From positions 1,550,001-1,614,000 of the forward strand of contig OY969903.1 of the NCBI GenBank assembly GCA_963704405.1: a stretch of DNA of 64,000 nucleotides. Direction: 5' to 3'. The position numbers and the translations under genes were made by a program. The notes below the pieces were generated by a model. It ran no database searches. It worked only from the letters and a program-made list of their open reading frames with translations, and was not told the DNA's origin. The stretch comes from MFD01213-c1 sp963704405. GTDB lineage: Bacteria; Planctomycetota; Phycisphaerae; Tepidisphaerales; Tepidisphaeraceae. This document shows positions 1 to 8,934 of the stretch, in pieces (position 1 is the first letter of the stretch; each line of letters opens with the position of its first letter).

Positions 1-240
1 GTAGGGAGTGCCGCGAACATTGGCAACCGCTACCGCGCCACCGATTGCATCTTTCGTGAATTCTGTTTTGCGATCAAGATACCGAAATGGTTCACGATCT
101 AAATGAAACGCACAATCTTTTCTCGCCTGTCCATTCACCCCATGTAAATGCAATTCCTCAAGAATGAATGTTTCGCCATCCGGGGCTTCGGCGTATGCGG
201 CACGGAGAAGAGTTCGCATGTCGTCAGTTAATTCGCCCAT
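1..240 (-). CDS. Partial hypothetical protein (N-terminal 80 residues)
   Basis: An open frame starts at an ATG whose complement is at 238-240 and runs without a stop off the left edge, giving 80 residues that begin MGELTDDMRTLLRAAYAEAP. It is acidic at the N-terminus and shows no motif I recognise. It sits just left of the insertion sequence and is transcribed away from it. The missing C-terminus prevents any functional call. Confidence 0.45.
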   Translation of the reverse strand, partial: MGELTDDMRTLLRAAYAEAPDGETFILEELHLHGVNGQARKDCAFHLDREPFRYLDRKTEFTKDAIGGAVAVANVRGTPY

Positions 241-266
241 TTATCCATTCTAGTCAATTAAATTGC

Positions 267-270
267 CTAG
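267..270. repeat. Target site duplication CTAG (left copy)
   Basis: CTAG directly precedes the left terminal repeat, and the same four bases follow the right terminal repeat at 1124-1127. This is the duplication made by the insertion. Confidence 0.85.
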
Positions 271-1123
271 AGCGTGTTATGAACTTTTGCATTAGTTCGC
301 CAGTACAGTTCGGATGGCAAGGAAGCCGTATCCAAGCGACGTAACGGATGACGAATGGTCCTTTGTAGCTCCCTATCTGGCGCTGATGAGCCAGGATGCA
401 CCGCAACGTGAGCATGATCTGCGTGAAGTGTTTGACGGGATGCGGTGGATCGTCCGCACCGGCTCGCCCTGGCGATATATGCCCAACGACCTTCCGCCAT
501 GGCAGATTGTCTACCAACAGACCCAGCGCTGGATGGCATCGGGCGTGTTCGCGGAAATGGCCGGAGATCTCCGCGAGTTGCTGCGGATGCTGGCCGACCG
601 CGACCCGCAGCCGACGGCGACAATCCTGGACAGCCGCACGTTGCAGTCAACACCCGAGAGCGGACATCGGGCCGGATATGACGGAGCCAAGCGGAAAAAA
701 GGCTCCAAAGTACACATTGCCGTCGACACGCTGGGCCATCTGCTGGCGTTGCACGTGACGGCGGCCGATGAACAGGATCGCGCGCAAGTCGGAACGCTGG
801 CCAGCGCTGTGCAAGAGGAAACCGGCAAATCCGTCGAGCTGGCGTATGTCGATCAGGGATACACCGGCGAGCAGCCCGCGGCGGCCGCGAAGAAAAAGGG
901 AATTGAACTGTCGGTGGTGAAATTGCCGCAGGCCAAGAAAGGTTTTGTGCTGCTGCCGCGACGATGGGTGGTGGAGCGTTCGCTGGCCTGGCTGGCGCGT
1001 TTCCGCCGACTGGCCAAGGATTACGAGCGTCTGGCATCAACCTTGGCCGGAATGCATCTGGTGGCATTCGTTTGCGTGATGCTGACTCGACTGATGGGAA
1101 TTGGCGAAAGTTCATAACACGCT
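271..1123 (+). mobile_element. Complete IS5-family insertion sequence
   Basis: An 853-bp element is bounded by perfect 17-bp terminal inverted repeats, agcgtgttatgaacttt at 271-287 and its complement at 1107-1123; they extend to 20 bp with one mismatch. It is flanked by a 4-bp direct repeat CTAG at 267-270 and 1124-1127, the target preference typical of several IS5 subgroups. It carries a single intact transposase, so it looks complete and potentially active. Confidence 0.93.
314..1117 (+). CDS. IS5-family DDE transposase
   Basis: This 267-residue protein has the IS5/Transposase_11 layout. An N-terminal DUF4096-type helical domain (about residues 5-85, with SPWRYMP near 51-57) precedes an RNase H-like catalytic domain. 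The likely DDE triad is D106 (ILDSRT), D180 (AYVDQGYTG) and E221 in RRWVVERSLAWLARFRRL. It catalyses cut-and-paste transposition of the surrounding element. The stop codon lies inside the right terminal repeat. The reading frame is full length, with no frameshift. Confidence 0.93.
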   Translation: MARKPYPSDVTDDEWSFVAPYLALMSQDAPQREHDLREVFDGMRWIVRTGSPWRYMPNDLPPWQIVYQQTQRWMASGVFAEMAGDLRELLRMLADRDPQPTATILDSRTLQSTPESGHRAGYDGAKRKKGSKVHIAVDTLGHLLALHVTAADEQDRAQVGTLASAVQEETGKSVELAYVDQGYTGEQPAAAAKKKGIELSVVKLPQAKKGFVLLPRRWVVERSLAWLARFRRLAKDYERLASTLAGMHLVAFVCVMLTRLMGIGESS

Positions 1124-1161
1124 CTAGCCGAAATAAAACTCGTTAACGCGTTTAGCCTTTC

Positions 1162-1599
1162 TCAAGGTTGCGCTGCCGGCAGCTGTGTTTGCTGCTGAAA
1201 CTGAGCATTGTCCGATCTCAAGGCACCGACGTGGGTGTTGAGGTATACGCTAAGTTCGACGAATGCCCCAAAGATGAACGCAAACTTAAGTACGAGGAAC
1301 ATGACGGTCGTAGTGCCGATCTTGCTCGCTCTCTTCGCGTCGTTTTCGGGCGTCGTAGGGGTTGATGCCCAAAAGGCCCAATATAACGCTTTGACGAAAT
1401 AATGGATCAAATCCGTGGCCAAACAACCGACGAGAAGCACCGCGACAAACGCAAGGCGACCAGGCAAAATATATTTGCCCATCGCTTCGACGCGAAAGAG
1501 CCATATCACGGCAAAGCCCACAAACGCAGAATTCCGGGCGATGTCCCCGAACTTGTCGCTGTATTGATAATACAAATCGAGTTTGGTTTTTTCCGCCAT
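1162..1599 (-). CDS. Hypothetical membrane protein
   Basis: A 145-residue protein with three hydrophobic stretches, roughly residues 24-37, 47-72 and 97-120, and a polar Gln-rich C-terminal tail. I chose the ATG at 1599 (MAEKTKLDLYYQYSDK) because AAAGGGG lies about 5 bases upstream; an in-frame ATG at 1620 would add seven residues. I recognise no family. It lies between the insertion sequence and a non-coding stretch in the accessory region. Confidence 0.6.
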   Translation of the reverse strand: MAEKTKLDLYYQYSDKFGDIARNSAFVGFAVIWLFRVEAMGKYILPGRLAFVAVLLVGCLATDLIHYFVKALYWAFWASTPTTPENDAKRASKIGTTTVMFLVLKFAFIFGAFVELSVYLNTHVGALRSDNAQFQQQTQLPAAQP

Positions 1600-2346
1600 A
1601 TAACCCCTTTCGTTTCCCATAGACTAGCAGTGATTGTGAGCAGAGCGAGTAGAAGTGTTCGCAATTCTTCTAGCCAAGAATACTCGGAGGAAAAAACGCC
1701 CATTCCAACACCCGCCCTTACGGGCGAATTCTAACTTTCCCCACCCCCACCCGTAGTCGGCCTGTGAAGGCCGGAGCGAGGGCGATAGCCCGAGCGAGTG
1801 ACGCCGACGCAGCCGTGAGGCAAGGAGGCGGCACGATACCGTAGGTAGTCGGGGGTCGCAGACGATTAAAAATCATCGTAAACCATTGAGCCGACACGAC
1901 GAATTAGAACGTGTGGGTATCGCCTTCAAGGGATACCCCAGGGGATACCCATAACGAGGTGCAGGACCGCTATTTCCACCCCGGATTGTCTTTGAAAAAT
2001 GTTCGAAGCGTGTCCCACAGAGACCGCTTTCGTTCGACATCGCGAGTTTCACCAGCGAACACCGCGTCGGAAATATCCGACGCGGTGTTGTGTTGGGCAA
2101 AAGAGCCTTGTCCTGCAACGAGTTGCCACGCTCCGCGTGGTTCGAACCGAAGCTCCCGATTGTAAAGAAAAACCCGGACGAAACTATAACAGAAGAAGAT
2201 ACAATCAAAAACAATTACTATGTCTTCAAAGAAGATGCAACTACTTCGTGAGCAATTGTTCACGGATGGACGACTTTTGTAACTGGTTAAGGAGAAACAA
2301 TACTGGTTACGACAAGGAAGTATCGACGCGTTGCTGTGATTTTTAG
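1600..2346. other. Long non-coding stretch holding the left inverted repeat
   Basis: About 750 bases hold no convincing gene. They contain GC-rich sequence with short internal repeats (1745-1860), a palindromic cluster of GGGATACCC-like words (1916-1952), and the left copy of the 139-bp repeat at 2024-2162. An apparent minus-strand frame over the repeat simply mirrors the C-terminal coding region of the serine recombinase and lacks the rest of that gene. Confidence 0.6.
2024..2162 (-). repeat. 139-bp inverted repeat, left copy
   Basis: The reverse complement of this segment is identical to 16975-17113. It contains a perfect palindrome at 2058-2089: 14-base arms AACACCGCGTCGGA and their complement around a 4-base loop. 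The homology stops abruptly at both ends. It may be a recombination site copied in inverted orientation, or the remnant of a second recombinase gene. Confidence 0.9.
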
Positions 2347-2568
2347 TTACTCACAGGTCTGAAAGATTCCAGCTGAGATATAATCAACGTTCAGAACCGG
2401 CGTGAGAAACATTCCGTGTTCCGAAGCGACCAGCTGATTACCCCGGCATCCGTAACAACTGTGATGCCGATTGTCGTCTTGTGACTGCTTGAACGAAAGG
2501 CCAAGCAGTTCGACAGTATGTCCGCACCGTGCGCAGCGGATCGTGGGAGCGGATGGTTGCTCCGGCAT
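2347..2568 (-). CDS. Small putative zinc-ribbon protein
   Basis: A 73-residue frame starts MPEQPSAPTIRCARCGHTVE and has two CxxC pairs: CARCG near residues 12-16, and HHSCYGCRG in the middle. This is a zinc-knuckle arrangement. The start codon at 2566-2568 overlaps the proposed start of the divergent ATPase gene in the palindrome gCATGc. An in-frame upstream ATG would extend it to 2625. Function is unknown; the cysteine spacing is the main reason to believe it is coding. Confidence 0.45.
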   Translation of the reverse strand: MPEQPSAPTIRCARCGHTVELLGLSFKQSQDDNRHHSCYGCRGNQLVASEHGMFLTPVLNVDYISAGIFQTCE

Positions 2569-3849
2569 GCAGGATGAGCACTTCATTGAAATCGGTGAAC
2601 GGGAGATTTGGGGTGGATCAACCACTTTCGGCTTTCACGCTCCTGATCGCCGACAACACGTTTACGTGATCGGCAAGAGCGGAACCGGCAAGACGACACT
2701 GTTACACAACGCCATCGTTCAGGATATCGCCGCCGGCAGGGGTGTCGGCATCATCGACCCGCATGGCGACTTGGCCCAATCGCTTCTCGATCACATTCCA
2801 CGGCATCGTTCGGACGATGTCGTGTATTTCGATCCGAATGCTGCGGACTATCCCATCGGCCTTAACCTTCTCCAAAACGTGCCGGTGTCTGAACGACACC
2901 GCGTTGCATCCGGTGTGGTATCCGCCTTCAAGTCTCTGTGGCGTGATAGTTGGGGACCGCGAACTGAATATATATTGTATGCAGCCGTTGCTGCACACCT
3001 CGATTGCGGCAACGGCAGCTTGCTTGGCGTACAGCGGATACTTTCCGATGACTCATACCGCTTATGGGTTGCCCGGCAGATCGAAGACCCCGCCGTACGC
3101 CGTTTCTGGTCTGTGGAATTTGCGAGCTACAACGAGCGCTTCAGGCAGGAGGCGGTTGCCCCGATCGAGAACAAAGTTGGACAACTTCTAATGGCACCGC
3201 CAATCCGGAACTTGCTCGGCCAGGTACGCCGAAAGATTGATGCCCGCTTCATGATGGACAACCGGCGAATCTTCATCGCGAATTTATCTAAGGGACTGTT
3301 AGGCGATGACAAGGCGAATCTGATCGGCTCGATTCTCGTTACGAGCTTCCAACTGGCCGCTATGAGTCGGGCCGATACGGAGGAGCGGGATCGCCAGGAC
3401 TTTTACCTTTACATCGACGAGTTCCACAATTTCACGACTGACAGTTTTGCGTCCCTTCTCTCCGAAGCCCGCAAATATCGATTGTGTATGACGCTGGGGC
3501 ATCAGTACATTCAACAGTTGCCGCCGTCGCTCATTGCTGCGGTGTTTGGAAATGTCGCCAGTCTCATTGCATTCCGTGTTGGTGAACATGATGCCAACAT
3601 CTTGCGCGCGAGTTTGGGGGAATATATACTGCCGGGATATTTAGCGGTCTTGGCAATCATCAGGTGGTTGCGAAGATCCTTGAGGACGGCATCCACCACG
3701 AGCCATTCCTTGGCCGAACCTTGCCGGCCATTGCACCGAGGTACTGCAGACGGGAGAAGCTGATCCGGCGATCGCGTGAGAAGTATGCGACGCCAAAGCA
3801 CATAGTTGAGGAGAAGATCGATCGCTGGATGCGACGGACGCAGTTTTAA
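2567..3849 (+). pseudogene. VirD4/TraD-like coupling ATPase, frameshifted near its 3' end
   Basis: The protein resembles HerA/VirD4-type DNA-translocating ATPases of conjugative elements. Walker A is GKSGTGKT (residues 36-43 from the ATG at 2567) and Walker B is LYIDEFHNF near residue 285, with the usual IIDPHGDLA segment after the P-loop. The frame that starts here terminates at 3763 in a non-homologous tail. The expected C-terminus (NHQVVAKILEDG, then EPFLGRTLPAIAPR) is in another frame and ends at 3849. The switch falls at about 3615-3640, near a run of five G. The same frame also opens at 2471, so the exact start is uncertain. It is followed after 16 bases by another element gene. Confidence 0.8.
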
Positions 3850-3865
3850 AAAGGGAGATGCTCTC

Positions 3866-4636
3866 ATGGGCCAGGTCGTTCGACGAGTGGATCGTCCGCC
3901 ACAACAAGGCGTGAATTCCTTTGAAGACACCACGCAGTATTCCGGTGAAGGCTTGACGATCGATGTTCACCGCATCATCGAGTTCAATCCAAGGGTGCGG
4001 ATCGAGTGGCGCCGTCGTGCGGGATATGATGATATTATCCTCAAAGTATTTCGGAGCACGAATGGCTTCTGTCCGGAAGATTGGCCCGAGGAACTCACTC
4101 GGCACGGCCAGATGATCCTTGAAACTGAAAAGGACGGTGAGATTGAACAGCATCTTGCCGAAGGCACCTACTTCTACACATTCCAATTCTGTCAGCCTGC
4201 GCTCTTTGGCCTATCCGAAAAGCTTTCAAAACCCATTCGCTTCACCGTCGAAGTGCCCACCCTCGACACAGCACTCAAACGGGTTGGCGATTGGCAAAAG
4301 ATGGAGGAGTTCCAGCATCAGCAGGGCTTGCGGGAATTGACGCGGGAAACCGAACGAGCGCAAGCGATCATGCGACTCAGTGAGACGACGAAACAACTGC
4401 TCGCTCAGTGTGCGGACGAGAAGGATAAAAGCGTGTCGAAGCTCGTCGAGCAGCAGATCAATCGGATCAAGGAACGTATCGACGTAGAGCTAGGATTGGC
4501 CGAGGGGCGCAGTCGACTGCTCGCAGAACTCCAAGCAAGCGAGGTGTTCAAGTCGATGGCCAAGTCAAAGCAAAGGCGGCTTGAGAAGCTCATTCGCGAT
4601 GAACTCGATGCTGAGGAGCAGGGGTTTCAGGTGTGA
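3866..4636 (+). CDS. Hypothetical element protein with C-terminal coiled coil
   Basis: A 256-residue protein starting MGQVVRRVDRPPQQGVNSFE, chosen because AGGGAG lies about 8 bases upstream. The N-terminal half (about 25-135) is rich in alternating hydrophobic residues and reads like a beta-sandwich. The C-terminal half (about 140-255) is charged and helical, probably coiled coil. It follows the ATPase gene closely and may be co-transcribed. I recognise no family; the context suggests a role in the element's DNA processing, but that is only inference. Confidence 0.65.
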   Translation: MGQVVRRVDRPPQQGVNSFEDTTQYSGEGLTIDVHRIIEFNPRVRIEWRRRAGYDDIILKVFRSTNGFCPEDWPEELTRHGQMILETEKDGEIEQHLAEGTYFYTFQFCQPALFGLSEKLSKPIRFTVEVPTLDTALKRVGDWQKMEEFQHQQGLRELTRETERAQAIMRLSETTKQLLAQCADEKDKSVSKLVEQQINRIKERIDVELGLAEGRSRLLAELQASEVFKSMAKSKQRRLEKLIRDELDAEEQGFQV

Positions 4637-4788
4637 GCAGCAGACAGTGAACCTACGAAGATCACAATCGACCATAATATGCGGCGGTCCGACAATCCTG
4701 CCACAGATATGAAAGCTTTCAATTGTGCAATTGCTGAACCCATGAGATAATCCCTTTCATAGGATTTAGCACGCACTAATTGCACAAA

Positions 4789-5070
4789 ATGAAGCGACTC
4801 GCCCTTGCACTATTGTTATCACCTATATTGAATCTCGGGCTAATTGCACTGTCCTTAAGTGATACTATATCTGTACCTGACCCTGTCGGCTTTCATGTTT
4901 TGGCCTGGAATATCGGCAGTATCATCTCCTTACTCGCCGTCATATTAGATGTGATTTTTTATCGACAGTTTAAACGCGCAGGTCGTGAAGATACATTCCT
5001 TCTACTGTTTAGCGGAATATCGGCATCTATTATATTGTTCCTGCTCCTCGCAATGCGAGGTATCAGCTAA
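4789..5070 (+). CDS. Small hypothetical membrane protein
   Basis: A 93-residue protein with three predicted membrane segments: about residues 5-25, 40-60 and 70-90. A basic stretch RQFKRAGRED precedes the last one. The ATG at 4789 is preferred over an in-frame TTG three codons earlier. No family is recognised. It is followed by a convergent gene whose stop is at 5115. Confidence 0.55.
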   Translation: MKRLALALLLSPILNLGLIALSLSDTISVPDPVGFHVLAWNIGSIISLLAVILDVIFYRQFKRAGREDTFLLLFSGISASIILFLLLAMRGIS

Positions 5071-5114
5071 CATCCGGCCATATACCACAACTTGATACAG
5101 CTTGATCGACAGCA

Positions 5115-7232
5115 TCAAATACATTCTTTTGAATGGCGACAATGTCGTCCAGTGGCAACGAGAAGTCCCAACAAAATAACGGGCAAAGCGGTGGGTTCGG
5201 GAACCAATACAAACTCGACAGAATCGACAGTAACTGACTCGACACCGCTTACATCGGCACTTATCGAATTGGGGGGTAGTCCGCCAGGAAACAAGCCAAT
5301 AAATAAGTCGACATCGTTTCCCGCATACTGCGATATATCGATACCGGACACGCTACTAGAGACACCGTCACTCGCATATGCTCCATCGAGACTATAGAGC
5401 ATATTGTTTCCGATGCCAACCACCAATGAATCGCCGGCTGGCACATTTACAAAATCCGTGTTAAACGCGAGACATTGAGCGTCGGCTGGTATAGTAATTG
5501 GCAGCCATGCATAGCTTCCTGCATGACCAGTTAGCACAAGCTGAGGAGTCATCAGCTTCGTCGACGTGCCGGCATCGGTCGGCGGTTCCGATTTCTGAAC
5601 AATATTCGCAACAACATCACCTACGATCTGAATGGCAGCGTGAACCGCGTCAATGGACAGAAGCAAGGCTTTACCCAGATTCTCTTTGCCGTCACGCGCC
5701 TTCAACAACGCGGCAAGGCTCGCAATGTTGCTCAGATCAACGTTAAGTGGTGATAAAACGTTCGGGCTTTGAAGGTAAAACGTGCTCTTATTCGGAGTCG
5801 TACCAAATCCCGCAACGCTCACGCCTGGGTTGGTGATGGACGTATCGTACCATTGTTCCGCATAACTATGCCCACCAATTAATCCTGTTGCGAGTCCTTG
5901 CTGTAGGAATACATTTTCTGCCTCGGAATGAAGTCCGCCAAACGATGTGATGAAATTATCTATTGTATAACTACCCGACGTAGGGATTGGATTCGAATTG
6001 GTGCTCGCGAGGCCGGGTGGCAGAATCCCAGTAAAAGGAATATGCTCTGGCGCATCAAGTATCGTATCTTTGATGTTTCCGGCCTTGATTCCTGTCGTCG
6101 CGAGACCGTCAATTGCTTGTCTGTTCACCAGAGACCCGAGGCTATGACCGATAAAATGAAATCGTCCCGAATAATTGGGAAGCTCCGATTGCAGGCTTAA
6201 AGACAGTCCAGTTCCTTCCGCCTGGGTAAGCATACCCGCATATGCGAGTGCCGCATCACTATGCCAATCCCATGTTACTATGTTGGTTGCTGCATCTGCT
6301 TGTGCGATGTCTTTTGCTACAGCTAAAGGCCACGTGTCTGGTCCAGAGTTACCGAGTAAATTCCATCCGGCTGTGATTACAATGGTGTCTTGGTTTTGCT
6401 GCGGTAATGCCGACTGGCTCCATGACTGTGTTGTGCGATCAAATACGAGGAGTTGACCAGCTGTGGACGGTGGCGAAATCATTGGCCTACGGGCCGTCGG
6501 CACGGTTTGAAGGTTAAACGTCCCGTTGGTGCTAATCTGGAAATTGCTAAAGCTAACGGCAGTCGCTGGAGGATTGTGAATTGGTGGATCTACATAACTT
6601 TGTTCTAAGAAGGTCCCGATTTGCATTGGTCCGGCATAGCCTGGGGTTGTGCCGCTCGCAAATAATGTGAACGGCCCACCGGTGCTGTAGGAGAGGTCTA
6701 CCTGATTCCCGCTGCGGGCGATTTTGAACGTCGCGGTCAATGAGCTTTCGCTCGCAACTAACGTTGCGCCGGTCGTAAAGGCGTTTCCGGCCACCTGTAA
6801 TCCGCCGTCGGGAACGGTGCGGAAAAAGATATCCCCACCGGAACCCGGATTGGCGAACCAGTTTCCTCCTGCCGAGAACATTACCCCATATGTCATGCCT
6901 ACCGGCCGGGCCAATGTGCTGGCGTCAATCGTTGCAGTGAAATCGCCAGTTATCAGGAATGACGGGGCATACCTCTCATTTTGCGATGCCTGTCCGGGTT
7001 GGATGTCACCACCAACCCCTGCACCCTTTGCAAGCACCAATGTTCCATTGCCCCCTGACGCAGAGAAACCCTGCGCGGCGTTGATTGGTACGATGACTGG
7101 ATCAATTCCATTGCTGAAATCTGCGGTCCACGTGTCCGCCGAAGCCCCACTAACGCTTAGCGTGAGAACCAATATCGCAAAGGTGATACAAATAGGCTTG
7201 GAGACACGCCTAACGCAAAAGTGTGGGCCCAT
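5115..7232 (-). CDS. Secreted lipase-like alpha/beta hydrolase with PEP-CTERM anchor
   Basis: A 705-residue exported protein. A basic N-terminus and hydrophobic segment (about 10-32, ending ASA) form a signal peptide. A beta-rich region follows (about 35-245). A lipase-like alpha/beta-hydrolase core carries the nucleophile elbow GHSLG at 362-366 (Ser364), preceded by TWDWHSDAAL. The C-terminus has the PEP-CTERM signature: VPEP, a hydrophobic helix and a basic tail (RHCRHSK). In Planctomycetes and other Gram-negatives, this tag directs processing by exosortase. The substrate is unknown. It is an unusual cargo for a mobile region. Confidence 0.82.
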   Translation of the reverse strand: MGPHFCVRRVSKPICITFAILVLTLSVSGASADTWTADFSNGIDPVIVPINAAQGFSASGGNGTLVLAKGAGVGGDIQPGQASQNERYAPSFLITGDFTATIDASTLARPVGMTYGVMFSAGGNWFANPGSGGDIFFRTVPDGGLQVAGNAFTTGATLVASESSLTATFKIARSGNQVDLSYSTGGPFTLFASGTTPGYAGPMQIGTFLEQSYVDPPIHNPPATAVSFSNFQISTNGTFNLQTVPTARRPMISPPSTAGQLLVFDRTTQSWSQSALPQQNQDTIVITAGWNLLGNSGPDTWPLAVAKDIAQADAATNIVTWDWHSDAALAYAGMLTQAEGTGLSLSLQSELPNYSGRFHFIGHSLGSLVNRQAIDGLATTGIKAGNIKDTILDAPEHIPFTGILPPGLASTNSNPIPTSGSYTIDNFITSFGGLHSEAENVFLQQGLATGLIGGHSYAEQWYDTSITNPGVSVAGFGTTPNKSTFYLQSPNVLSPLNVDLSNIASLAALLKARDGKENLGKALLLSIDAVHAAIQIVGDVVANIVQKSEPPTDAGTSTKLMTPQLVLTGHAGSYAWLPITIPADAQCLAFNTDFVNVPAGDSLVVGIGNNMLYSLDGAYASDGVSSSVSGIDISQYAGNDVDLFIGLFPGGLPPNSISADVSGVESVTVDSVEFVLVPEPTALPVILLGLLVATGRHCRHSKECI

Positions 7233-7530
7233 ACGGCACCTTCCCTCGATTTCAAACGCAATGGATATCCCGTTCCGAAATGTGAAACCTATTAGGAACG
7301 ATAACCGATCTTGCCGAGAATGCCACGAAAATCACGGCGTCGGGAGCACTTCGCCGTTTCCTGTCTACGTTTAATCGTCTGAGTTTTCCCCACCGTAGCT
7401 CTCGACAGCCTCCCGCTTCTCGTGCTTTCCTGAGTAAGGAATAGCTCTTTTCATCGACGCGTAGCAATCCCGTGCGTGTGCTCGGGACGTTTCTATTGCG
7501 CGCTCATCAATCCATTACTCAGGAGAAGCA

Positions 7531-7803
7531 ATGCCGGAACGAAAATTCCCGCTCGGCCAGGTCGTCATTACGTCGAACGCCAAAGACACCCTCCATCCGG
7601 AGGATCACGTCATGGCCTTAGCTCGCCACGCAGTGGGCGATTGGGGCGAGGTCGGTGAAGAAGACCGGCGAGAGAACGAACTATCTCTCGAACAAGGTTT
7701 ACGTCTGCTGTCGGTCTACCACGACCGAAACGACAAGAAGTTTTGGATCATCACCGAGGCCGATCGTTCGGCTACCACGATCCTTCTTCCCGAAGACTAC
7801 TAA
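7531..7803 (+). CDS. Conserved small plasmid/element-type hypothetical protein
   Basis: A 90-residue protein starting MPERKFPLGQVVITSNAK, preceded by AGGAG. Its pattern HAVGDWGEV, ENELSLEQGLRLLS, then KFWIITEADRSATTILLPEDY matches a small protein family common on plasmids and integrative elements, sometimes misleadingly labelled a restriction subunit. Its true function is unknown to me. It lies 26 bases upstream of the primase gene and is probably in the same transcript. Confidence 0.75.
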   Translation: MPERKFPLGQVVITSNAKDTLHPEDHVMALARHAVGDWGEVGEEDRRENELSLEQGLRLLSVYHDRNDKKFWIITEADRSATTILLPEDY

Positions 7804-7829
7804 CCCCTCATGCAAGGAAGGAAGTACCC

Positions 7830-8885
7830 ATGCCTGCGTGGATCAATTTCAAGGAGCTTCGAAGCAAGCTCCGATTCGAGGATGTACTGTGTCACTACCA
7901 CATCGAAGGAAAACGCAAAGGAGACCGGATAACAGCAGTGTGCCCATTGCCCGGTCATCCAAAGCGAGCCGATAGCGCGCCGCGAACAGCGAGCTTGTCG
8001 GTGAATCTCAGTCGAAATATTTTCCAGTGTTTCGGTGGGTGCAGAGTCGGTGGGAACGTCTTGGAGTTCGCCTGTCGGATGGAAGGATTCGACCCGTCAG
8101 ATTCGGAGCAATTCCGGACGGGCGCGTACAAGGTTGCAGAAGCATTTGGCTTAACCTCGCAAGTAGTTGGCAGAGGTCATACTACGCCAATCGCTCGGCA
8201 GGAATGCGGGGCACAATCGCGCCAGGTACCACCCCCGATCACTAACGGGGTTCCGGTCGTGAATCAACCGCTCAATTTCGAACTTAAGAACCTCGATATT
8301 GAACATCCGTATCTCCATGATCGAGATTTTCTACCCGAGACGATTCAGTACTTTAGTCTCGGCTACTGCAATCGGGGACTTATGCGTGGACGAGTGGTGA
8401 TTCCGCTTCACAATCCCCGAGGTGAGCTTGTCGGCTACGCCGGTCGGATCACTGAGGACGCGATGATAAGTGATGCATGTCCCAAGTATCGCTTCCCCGG
8501 CGATCGGGAACGAGACGGTTTGGCGCTGGAATTTCGCAAATCCCTGTTGTTGTACAACGTCCACCGGATCAGTGGACCAGTTGACCACATATTCGTGGTC
8601 GAGGGCTTTCCGGCCGCCTGGTGGTTGTGGCAAGCGAAGTACCGAACCACCGTAGCCCTCATGGGCTCAAGCTGTTCGGACGAGCAGGGAAAGCTCATCG
8701 TCGATCTCGTAAAGCCTGATGGAAAAGTCTGGCTCATGCCGGATGGAAACGAAGCAGGCATTCGCTGTGCCCACAGCGTGTTCGAACGGGTGGCACCACA
8801 TCGCTTTATGCGGTGGGTGCGAATTGGTGACAACGAACAGCCGACAGACTATCCAGCCGAAGAACTTACTGCATTATTTCAATAG
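7830..8885 (+). CDS. DNA primase-like protein (CHC2 zinc finger plus Toprim)
   Basis: A 351-residue protein with a ribosome site AAGGAAG before the ATG at 7830. The CHC2-type zinc finger uses C38, H43, C67 and C71 (AVCPLPGH ... FQCFGGC). A Toprim domain follows, with E258 in VVEGFPAAWW and an acidic motif MPDGNEAG at 303-310. Toprim enzymes usually have DxD there; here the second position is Asn307. It is shorter than DnaG and lacks a DnaB-binding C-terminus. A likely role is replication priming of the mobile element. Confidence 0.82.
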   Translation: MPAWINFKELRSKLRFEDVLCHYHIEGKRKGDRITAVCPLPGHPKRADSAPRTASLSVNLSRNIFQCFGGCRVGGNVLEFACRMEGFDPSDSEQFRTGAYKVAEAFGLTSQVVGRGHTTPIARQECGAQSRQVPPPITNGVPVVNQPLNFELKNLDIEHPYLHDRDFLPETIQYFSLGYCNRGLMRGRVVIPLHNPRGELVGYAGRITEDAMISDACPKYRFPGDRERDGLALEFRKSLLLYNVHRISGPVDHIFVVEGFPAAWWLWQAKYRTTVALMGSSCSDEQGKLIVDLVKPDGKVWLMPDGNEAGIRCAHSVFERVAPHRFMRWVRIGDNEQPTDYPAEELTALFQ

Positions 8886-8894
8886 AGTTTTTTG

Positions 8895-8920
8895 GAGCGG
8901 TCGAAAGATCGCTCTTTTTA
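8895..8920. terminator. Bidirectional rho-independent terminator
   Basis: GAGCGGTC, a GAAA loop and GATCGCTC (one G-U pair) form a stem followed by TTTTTA. A run of T also lies on the left side, so the hairpin can end transcription from both strands. It sits between the convergent primase gene and the minus-strand gene that ends at 8935. Confidence 0.85.
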
Positions 8921-8934
8921 TTTGAAGAATCCTG

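Noticed and set aside
1745..1860. GC-rich structured stretch considered as a non-coding RNA
   Set aside because: Short internal repeats are present, but no known RNA motif or promoter could be supported.
2058..2089. Palindrome considered as an intrinsic terminator
   Set aside because: The 14-base stem is strong, but neither side has a T-run; a recombination or regulatory role is more plausible.
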